Assembly: GCA_021785115.1 (NCBI GenBank)
Contig: JAJYGO010000225.1
Location: 1-10,601 of the forward strand
Length of the DNA stretch: 10,601 nucleotides
Origin: Chloroflexota bacterium
Lineage (GTDB): Bacteria > Chloroflexota > Limnocylindria > Limnocylindrales > CSP1-4
Direction: 5' to 3'
Shown here piece by piece: positions 5,512 through 10,601 of the stretch (positions within the stretch are counted from its first letter, which is position 1; each line of letters opens with the position of its first letter). The notes under the pieces are model-generated. The model searched no databases, was not told the origin of the DNA, and saw nothing but the letters and a program-made list of their open reading frames with translations. The translations under genes and the position numbers were made by a program.

Positions 5512-8500
5512 ATGGTCGGCGCGGTGGCGCGCGGCCGGCGGCCCTCGTCCGGACCGTTTTCCGCCATCCGGGCAGTGGTGCTCGGGGGGTTCGAAGTGAC
5601 GGTGGCCGGTCGCGCCGTGACGCGCGCCGCATGGCAGCGCATGTCGGCGGAGCGGCTCGTCAAGCTGCTCCTGGTGACGCCCGGGCACCGCGTCGCGCGC
5701 GAGGCCGTCGCCGAGACCCTCTGGCCGGACGCGCCGCCGCAGACGAGCCGCGCAAACCTGCGCAAGGCGATCTTCTTCGCCCGCAACGCGCTCGGGGACG
5801 CGCTGGCGGTGGATGCGCGGTCGGTCGGCTTCGATCCCGGTCGTCTCGACCTCGACCTCGACCGTCTCCGGGAGGCGTTCGAGACGCTGTCGCACACCGC
5901 TGGCGATCGGTCGGGGGCTGGCTGGTCCGACAACCTGGACACGGCGATGGAGATCGCGCTCGAGCTCGGCTCGCGCGATCTTCTGCCCGACGATCCCTAC
6001 GAGGACTGGCTGGTCGGCCCGCGCGACCGGCTCCGCAGTCGCTGGCAGACCGTCGCCCTCGAGGCGGCACGAGCCGCGCAGCGGTCGGGGCGGAGCGCCG
6101 AGGCGCACGAGCTCGTGGATCGCCTGCTGGACCTCGATCCGACCGACGAGGCGGCGCACCGGCTGGCGATCGAGCTCTACGCCTCGGAGGGCAGGCACCA
6201 CGCGGCGCGGCGCCAGCTCGAGCTGTGCCGGGCGGCGCTGCGCGAGCACCTGGACGCCGATCCTTCCCCGGAGACCGAGGCGGCCCTCCGCTCGGCAGTG
6301 GAGCAATCGGCACGCGAGATGGTCGCGTCACCCGTCTCCCGGCTGGTGGCCCGGCAGGACGAGCTTCGGCAGATCGAGGCGCTGCTGGACCGGGTCGCGG
6401 CCGGCCGGTTCGCGGCCGCGCTCCTGCGCGGCCCGGCGGGGATCGGGAAGTCCCGCCTGCTGCGGGAGGTCGCCTCGTACGGACGCACGGCGGGATGGAC
6501 GGTGATCGAGTGGCAGGCGGTGGAGGCTGCACGGACCCTGGCATACGGACCGTTCCGGATCGGCCTCGCCGCCGTGATGACCCCGGAGGACGCGGCGCTG
6601 CTCGGCGAGCCGGCCTCAAGTGGGGTGGCCGCGGTGGTCCCCTCGTTCCGGCACGCGCCGCGGCTCGAGTTCGCCGGGCGGGAAGCGCTCTCCGAGGCAC
6701 TCGTCAGCGCCGTCGAGCGTCTCGCCCTGCGCCGGCCCGTGGTGCTCGCGTTCGACGATCTGCCGTGGCTGGATCCGCCCTCGATCGAGGCCCTCGGCAT
6801 CGTCGTGTCGGGGCTCCCGCACGTGCCGATCCTGCTGGCGGCCACGTTCCGCGACGACGAGCCGGCCGGCGCGGAAACCGCGGCCCTGCTCGACCAGGTC
6901 CGTCGTGCCGGGGGGCTCGAGCTTGCGCTGGGGCCCCTCGCACTCCGAGACGTCGAGCCGCTCATCCTCGGGAACCTGGGCGGCGAGTCCGTGGAGCCGC
7001 GCCTGGCGCGGCTCGCCCACGAGCGGAGCGGAGGGAATCCGCTGTTCTGTCTCGAGCTGTTGCGCGCCGGGCGAGAGCGCGGGCGGATCCGGGTCGATGG
7101 CGGGCGCTGGACGCTGGCCTCGGCCACGGTGCCCGAGGAGGTGCCCGACAGCGTCCGGCGGCTGGTGGCGGTCCGCACGGCCGCGCTCGGCGGGCCGGCC
7201 CGGGAGCTGCTCGATGCCGTCGCCGAACTCGGCGGGGACGTGTCGTACGCGACGCTGGCGGCGACGCTGCCGGACGTACCGGGAGGCGTGATGGCGGCGC
7301 TCGATGCCGCGATCGACTCGGGCCTCCTGGCGGAGCGCGGCGCGGGCTACGCGTTCGCGCACCCGCTGTACCGCCTCGCCGTGCAGGGCACGATCCGCCC
7401 GAACCGCCGTGGCGCCCTGCACCTGGCGGCTGCGCTCGCACTGGCCGGCACGGGCGCGGCGGCCTCCCCGGAAGAGCTGCAGGAGGCGGCGGCCCTGTCA
7501 ACGGATCCCGCGCGCGTCGCTGCCCACGCGCTCGTGGCACAGGCGCTCGGGGTGACGGAGGCGACGCGCATCGCCGTGGCGTTCGGGCTGGAGGGCGGGG
7601 AGCGCGAGGCGCGGCTGTTCGACCTCGCCGCGGCCGAGGACCTGCTCGCGCGGGCCCTGGCGGCGTGGCGGCGCCTGCCGCACGACGTCGCGGTCCGGTT
7701 CGGTGCCAGCGCGGCTCTGGCACGGCTGGGCACCCTGCGGCTGAACGCCGGCGACGAGGCAGGCGGCACGGCGGCGTGCCGGGAGGCGGTCACCGCTGCC
7801 CGGACCCCGGAGGAACTCGCCGCGGCCTGTGTCACGCTGCGATACGTGCCGTACCGGCACGGGCATTTCGAGACGGCGCTCTCCATCCTCCAGGAGGGGC
7901 TGGCGAGCCTGCCGCCCGACGCGGCCGCGCCACGCGCGCGCCTGCGGACGGAGATGGGCTGGGTGCTGGTCCGCCTGCGCAGGGTGGCCGAGGCGATCGA
8001 TGCCCTCGAGGATGCCGCCCGTACCCTCGAGATGCTGGGCGATCGGCAGGGGGCCATGGCCTCACTGGACGCGCTGGGAGTCGCGCTCCGGATCTCGAAC
8101 CGGCTGGACGAGTCGATCCGACGGCTGGAACGGTCTCTGGCGCTCGCGCTCGACCTGGGGGACGCGCGCGGTGAGCTGTACGCCCGCACCCACCTCGCGT
8201 CGAGCCTCACCCGGGCCGGCCTCCCGGCCCGCGCGCGGCCGCATGTCACACGTGCGCTGGAACTGGCGAGGCTGATGGGCGACCGGTACCTCGAATCCGT
8301 CGTCTCCTGGAAGGCCGCGGAGATGGAGGACGCGCTGGGCGACCGCGCATCGGCGGTGGAGCTGCGCCGCCGCGAGCTCGAGCTGCTGGGCACGGTCGGT
8401 GGCAACCCGCATAACGAGGCGCTGGCGCACGCGCACCTCGCGGTGATGCTCGGTCGATCGGCGCATCCGGCCGCCGGTGACGGGGAGGCCGCTGCCGCGC

Positions 8501-8613
8501 GCGAAGAGGCGGCTGCCGCGCGCGAGGCCGCCCGTCGCTCGGAGGAGACCGGCTACGCCGAGCGGATCGAGCGGGTCCTGGCAACCGGCGAGTGGGGCGA
8601 CGCAGGGGGCTGA
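5512..8613 (+). CDS. SARP/AfsR-like regulator with BTAD, ATPase and TPR domains
   Basis: This 1033-residue multidomain transcription regulator carries, in order: an OmpR/PhoB-type winged helix of the SARP kind (about 20-97, LGGFEVTVAGR through WPDAPPQTSRANLRKAIFFA); the bacterial transcriptional activator domain (about 160-262, DPYEDWLVGPRDRLRS and the helical RLLDLDPTDEAAHRLAIELY); a STAND/AAA-type ATPase (about 280-630) with Walker A GPAGIGKS (307-314), Walker B VVLAFDDLPWLD (410-421), a sensor-like ILLAATFRDDE and the SGGNPLFCLELL motif; and about five TPR-like helix pairs (roughly 780-960). Family knowledge says such proteins bind promoter direct repeats and use nucleotide and TPR domains to sense a signal or partner. 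There is no LuxR-type C-terminal helix-turn-helix. The length is close to AfsR (about 990). The tail contains a duplicated EAAAARE heptad (992-1005). The ATG at 5512 precedes the first conserved strand by about 20 residues and has only a weak ribosome site. It may control the NAD(P)-binding gene downstream; the true target is unknown. Confidence 0.93.
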   Translation: MVGAVARGRRPSSGPFSAIRAVVLGGFEVTVAGRAVTRAAWQRMSAERLVKLLLVTPGHRVAREAVAETLWPDAPPQTSRANLRKAIFFARNALGDALAVDARSVGFDPGRLDLDLDRLREAFETLSHTAGDRSGAGWSDNLDTAMEIALELGSRDLLPDDPYEDWLVGPRDRLRSRWQTVALEAARAAQRSGRSAEAHELVDRLLDLDPTDEAAHRLAIELYASEGRHHAARRQLELCRAALREHLDADPSPETEAALRSAVEQSAREMVASPVSRLVARQDELRQIEALLDRVAAGRFAAALLRGPAGIGKSRLLREVASYGRTAGWTVIEWQAVEAARTLAYGPFRIGLAAVMTPEDAALLGEPASSGVAAVVPSFRHAPRLEFAGREALSEALVSAVERLALRRPVVLAFDDLPWLDPPSIEALGIVVSGLPHVPILLAATFRDDEPAGAETAALLDQVRRAGGLELALGPLALRDVEPLILGNLGGESVEPRLARLAHERSGGNPLFCLELLRAGRERGRIRVDGGRWTLASATVPEEVPDSVRRLVAVRTAALGGPARELLDAVAELGGDVSYATLAATLPDVPGGVMAALDAAIDSGLLAERGAGYAFAHPLYRLAVQGTIRPNRRGALHLAAALALAGTGAAASPEELQEAAALSTDPARVAAHALVAQALGVTEATRIAVAFGLEGGEREARLFDLAAAEDLLARALAAWRRLPHDVAVRFGASAALARLGTLRLNAGDEAGGTAACREAVTAARTPEELAAACVTLRYVPYRHGHFETALSILQEGLASLPPDAAAPRARLRTEMGWVLVRLRRVAEAIDALEDAARTLEMLGDRQGAMASLDALGVALRISNRLDESIRRLERSLALALDLGDARGELYARTHLASSLTRAGLPARARPHVTRALELARLMGDRYLESVVSWKAAEMEDALGDRASAVELRRRELELLGTVGGNPHNEALAHAHLAVMLGRSAHPAAGDGEAAAAREEAAAAREAARRSEETGYAERIERVLATGEWGDAGG
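8485..8526 (+). repeat. Two tandem 21-bp units coding a duplicated heptad
   Basis: Bases 8485-8505 and 8506-8526 are adjacent 21-bp copies differing at two positions. Each encodes EAAAARE near the end of the SARP protein (residues 992-1005). It is an in-frame tandem duplication likely to lengthen a C-terminal alanine-rich helix. Confidence 0.7.
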
Positions 8614-8639
8614 GGCAGGGGGCGAGGCAGGGGACTGAG
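8602..8639 (+). repeat. Three tandem copies of a 12-13 bp unit across the SARP stop
   Basis: The copies are GCAGGGGGCTGAG (8602-8614), GCAGGGGGCGAG (8615-8626) and GCAGGGGACTGAG (8627-8639). The first contains the TGA stop of the SARP gene (8611-8613). The units differ by one deletion and one substitution. Slippage here would change the C-terminus of the regulator. Confidence 0.65.
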
Positions 8640-8712
8640 GCGGACGCGGCGGTTGCACGTCAGGGCGCGTTCGCGGAACGCTGGGGGAACGCCGGCCGCG
8701 GACACTGGCGGC

Positions 8713-9003
8713 GTGACTGGTCCCGGGTATCGGTCCTACGTGGTACGGGTCTGGGAGCTCCGGAAGGTCGGGCGGCGGGAGGTCCGCGTGGTCGTGGAGG
8801 AGATCCAGTCCGGACGACTGCTGGAACTGCGCGGCGCCACGGGCGAGGCACTGGTGGCCGCCGTGGACGCCGCCGTGTCCGCGGCCCCACAGCCGGCGGC
8901 GGCAGGTGCGCGACTGGAGGTCCCCGGGACGGTGAATGACGTGGGCGCCCCGGCCGGGTCGAACGGGCCGGCGGAAGGGGCCGGAGGCAGAGGGAGCGAT
9001 GCG
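8713..9003 (+). CDS. In-frame upstream extension of the NmrA-like gene, small unidentified domain
   Basis: From the GTG at 8713 the frame is open without a stop straight into the NAD(P)-binding protein, giving 97 extra residues (397 in total). Residues 6-55 look like a folded unit: strands YRSYVVRVWEL and REVRVVVEEIQSG, a short strand LLELRG, then helix GEALVAAVDAAVSAA. I recall similar small beta-beta-beta-alpha hypothetical proteins (pattern xRSFxVRLW...SGExR...) in Chloroflexota and cyanobacteria, usually as stand-alone genes. After it comes a Pro/Gly/Ala-rich linker with no conserved look. The ribosome site before 8713 is weak. Either it is a true fused N-terminal domain, or an ancestral separate small gene whose stop was lost or is hidden by a frame error: a TGA exists in the +1 frame at 8933-8935. 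An upstream TTG at 8653 is also in frame but adds nothing conserved. Confidence 0.4.
8991..8996 (+). promoter_or_regulatory. Shine-Dalgarno site supporting the internal start at 9004
   Basis: AGGGAG lies 7 nt before the ATG at 9004, with a second GGAGG at 8983-8987. It makes independent initiation of the NAD(P)-binding protein likely, even though the frame is open upstream. Confidence 0.6.
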
Positions 9004-9906
9004 ATGATCCTGGTGGTGGGTGCCACCGGCCTGCTCGGCGGCGAGATCTGCCGGCAGCTGGCGGGCAGGGGTGAACCGGTTCGGGCGCTCGTCCGCCCCA
9101 CGACCGACGCCGCGAAGGTGGAGGCGCTCAGGACGCTCGGCGTCGAGACGCTCGTGGGCGACCTGCGCGATCCCGCCTCGCTGTCGGTGGCGTGCCGCGG
9201 CGCGCGGGCGGTGATCACGACCGTCTCGGCCATGCCGTTCTCGTACGTCCCCGGCGAGAACGACATCAAGGGCGTCGACACGGACGGGCAGGCGAGCCTG
9301 GTCGAGGCTGCGCGGTCGGCTGGCGTGTCGAAGTTCGTGTACACGTCCTTCTCCGCCAACATCGACGACCCGTTTCCGCTGCGGAACGCCAAGCGGGCCA
9401 CCGAGGCGACGCTGCGGGCGAGCGGGCTGGACTATACGATCCTGCGGCCGAGCTGCTTCATGGAAGTCTGGCTCACCCCGGCGGTCGGCTTCGACCCGGC
9501 GAACGCGACCGCGACCATCTACGGGACCGGAGAGGCGGGGATCAGCTACGTCGCCGTGCGGGACGTGGCGGACTTCGCGGTGCACAGCCTGGACGCGCCG
9601 GGTGCAGGCAACGCGACGCTGGAGATCGGGGGTCCCGAGCCGATCTCGCAGCTGGATGCCGTCCGCATCTTCGAGCGGGCAGCGGGCCGGCGGTTCGAGG
9701 TGACCCACGTGCCGATGGAGGCCCTGGAGGCACAGCACGCCGCCGCCACCGACCCGATGCAGCAGTCCTTCGCCGGGCTCATGCAGTGCGTCGCCCGTGG
9801 TGACCCGATCGACGTGACCAGGGTCCTGGCCGTGATTCCCGTGCGCCTGACCAGCGTGGTCGAGTATGCCGATCGGGTGACCGGTCGCGTGGCCGCGCAC
9901 GCCTGA
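9004..9906 (+). CDS. NmrA-like / atypical SDR NAD(P)-binding protein
   Basis: This 300-residue protein has a Rossmann fold of the NmrA/atypical short-chain dehydrogenase group. It starts MILVVGATGLLG with the GxxGxxG dinucleotide motif at 6-12. Arg31 in ALVRP suits NADP phosphate binding, and Asp53 in VGDLRDP is in the usual place. FVYTSFSANIDD (111-122), then NAKRATEATLRASGLDYT and ILRPSCFMEVW (147-157) are hallmark NmrA/isoflavone-reductase-like segments. It lacks the classical SDR Tyr-x-x-x-Lys pair, so it may be a reductase of unknown substrate or a redox-sensing NAD(P) binder. The length is normal for the family from this start, and AGGGAG is 7 nt upstream. The reading frame also continues upstream to 8713, so a longer fused product is possible. 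It lies about 390 bp after the SARP regulator on the same strand and ends before a strong hairpin shared with the convergent PPOX gene. Confidence 0.9.
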   Translation: MILVVGATGLLGGEICRQLAGRGEPVRALVRPTTDAAKVEALRTLGVETLVGDLRDPASLSVACRGARAVITTVSAMPFSYVPGENDIKGVDTDGQASLVEAARSAGVSKFVYTSFSANIDDPFPLRNAKRATEATLRASGLDYTILRPSCFMEVWLTPAVGFDPANATATIYGTGEAGISYVAVRDVADFAVHSLDAPGAGNATLEIGGPEPISQLDAVRIFERAAGRRFEVTHVPMEALEAQHAAATDPMQQSFAGLMQCVARGDPIDVTRVLAVIPVRLTSVVEYADRVTGRVAAHA

Positions 9907-9924
9907 CGTACATCCCAGGGGGGC

Positions 9925-9955
9925 GGGGGCCGGGCTCGGCGGGGGCCCGGCCCCC
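9925..9955. terminator. Perfect 11-bp GC hairpin between convergent genes
   Basis: GGGGGCCGGGC (9925-9935) and GCCCGGCCCCC (9945-9955) pair perfectly around a 9-nt loop. It stands 18 bp past the NmrA-like stop and 54 bp past the stop of the opposite-strand PPOX gene, so it can terminate both transcripts. Neither side has a T-run. Confidence 0.6.
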
Positions 9956-10009
9956 CGGTGTTCCGTGCGGCGCAGGCCTCCGCCACAGGGCGCCGGCTCC
10001 GTGCGGCCG

Positions 10010-10471
10010 TCAGGGCAGGAGTGCCCCCCACCCACTGGCCCGGACGATCTCGATGCGGATCAGCGGTCGCGTCTCCAGGGCCTGCTGCGCATACTGCGGG
10101 TAGCGGGCACGAAGCGCCGTCACGGCGTCTGCATGCTCGGACGCCGTGGGGCCGCCCGGCTCCATCAACCGTGCGTCGCCCTCCAGGCGGAGCCAGGCCA
10201 GGCGCGACCAGTCCTCCTCCCACCGATCGGCAAGCAGCGCCACCCGGGGCCGCTGGAGGACATCCCGCACCCGAGCGAGACGCAGTGGATCGTCGACGCG
10301 CTTCGGCTTCTCGTCGAGCGGCGTCCAGAGCACGTCGGTCTGCGGCGGGGCGAGCGCGAAGCAGACGGGCACCGGGCGCAGAGCCCCGGAGGGCGCGACC
10401 GTGACCAGCACCAGGCGCCGCATCTCCACCAGGAAGGCGCGCTGCGTCACGTCCAGGACGGATCCGGTCAT
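10010..10471 (-). CDS. PPOX-class F420-type oxidoreductase (pyridoxamine oxidase-like split barrel)
   Basis: This 153-residue protein has the FMN/F420-binding split-barrel fold and most resembles the TIGR03668 group of F420-dependent PPOX-class enzymes. Evidence is RPVPVCFAL (32-40), LDEKPKR (52-58), the run PRVALLADRWEEDWSRLAW (75-93) with the near-invariant EDWSRL, the beta strand RLEGDARLM (95-103), RYPQY (123-127) and the ending IRIEIVRASGWGA. Such enzymes are small cytosolic dimers that reduce or oxidise small substrates with F420; the substrate is unknown. The ATG at 10471 gives the usual family length; a GTG at 10507 would add 12 basic, unconserved residues. No strong Shine-Dalgarno is seen; CATGAT lies 6 nt upstream and may be a weak -10 of a leaderless transcript. 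It is convergent with the NmrA-like gene. The N-terminal lead-in (VEMRRLVLVTVAPSGAL) is less typical than the core. Confidence 0.9.
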   Translation of the reverse strand: MTGSVLDVTQRAFLVEMRRLVLVTVAPSGALRPVPVCFALAPPQTDVLWTPLDEKPKRVDDPLRLARVRDVLQRPRVALLADRWEEDWSRLAWLRLEGDARLMEPGGPTASEHADAVTALRARYPQYAQQALETRPLIRIEIVRASGWGALLP

Positions 10472-10601
10472 CGGGCCATCATGACGGCGTCGAGTGCGGC
10501 GCGCCACCGCTGGCGCCGATAACGGGCACGCGGGTCATCCCCGGCGTCCCCTGCACGCCGAAGGGGCGTGCTCCGGTCGGCCGCGCCACGGGGCCTGGGC
10601 G
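10472..10601. other. Right-edge stretch upstream of the PPOX gene with inverted repeats
   Basis: GCGCCA and TGGCGC (10501-10516, 4-bp centre) form a perfect inverted repeat about 30 bp before the PPOX start, a possible operator. GCACGCC and GGCGTGC (10553-10571) form a perfect 7-bp stem with a 5-nt loop, possibly the terminator of a gene further right. One minus-strand frame is open for 40 codons from the edge to a TGA at 10479-10481. Its translation is rich in Pro and Gly with nothing recognisable, so no gene is called. Confidence 0.35.

Noticed and set aside
5484..8174. An 896-codon plus-strand frame overlapping the SARP gene
   Set aside because: It is out of frame with the SARP protein and Arg/Gly/Ala-rich with no domain. 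The SARP frame has Walker A, Walker B and BTAD motifs.
8936..9007. A 23-codon ORF whose TGA overlaps the ATG of the NmrA-like gene (ATGA)
   Set aside because: It has no ribosome site of its own and low-complexity content. The overlap is probably chance, although translational coupling cannot be ruled out.
8062..10035. A 657-codon open frame on the minus strand
   Set aside because: It lies opposite the end of the SARP gene and the whole NmrA-like gene, is low-complexity and has no recognisable domain.

Overview
The window is about 10.6 kb of very GC-rich bacterial DNA with strong G/C bias at third codon positions. The gene content suggests an F420-using, high-GC lineage: Chloroflexota (Thermomicrobia/Limnocylindria-like) or Actinomycetota. 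The supporting genes are a SARP/AfsR-type regulator with ATPase and TPR domains, a PPOX-class F420-type oxidoreductase, and an MpaB/DUF2236 oxygenase-like protein. This placement is inference from family content, not from a marker gene. No tRNA, rRNA, CRISPR array, insertion sequence or phage gene was seen.

Left block, 1-4620, minus strand. This is a fatty-acid or polyketide chain-building cluster. In transcription order it holds fabD (malonyl-CoA:ACP transacylase), a first FabF-type ketosynthase, a DUF2236/MpaB-like oxygenase-family gene, and a second FabF-type ketosynthase that runs off the left edge. The genes are closely spaced with good Shine-Dalgarno sites, so an operon is likely. Both ketosynthases keep the Cys-His-His triad. 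They differ in the acyl pocket, and the oxygenase-like gene between them is the unusual element. No fabH, fabG or acyl-carrier-protein gene lies in the window.

Middle, 4621-5511. A MarR-family repressor gene is divergent from fabD across a 146-bp interval that carries several inverted repeats. The layout resembles FabT-like control of fatty-acid synthesis, but that is inferred. Downstream of marR is a 199-bp non-coding stretch rich in copies of a CGGCCGTCG element, two of which form a perfect 10-bp hairpin.

Right block, 5512-10601. A 1033-residue SARP-BTAD-ATPase-TPR regulator is followed on the same strand by an NmrA-like NAD(P)-binding protein. That protein has a continuous in-frame upstream extension that looks like a small separate domain. 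A strong GC hairpin closes this unit against a convergent PPOX/F420-type oxidoreductase gene on the minus strand. The last 94 bases carry inverted repeats and no gene that can be confirmed.

Several very long open frames opposite the real genes (for example 84-2900 and 8062-10035) are antisense artefacts of the GC bias and are not annotated.
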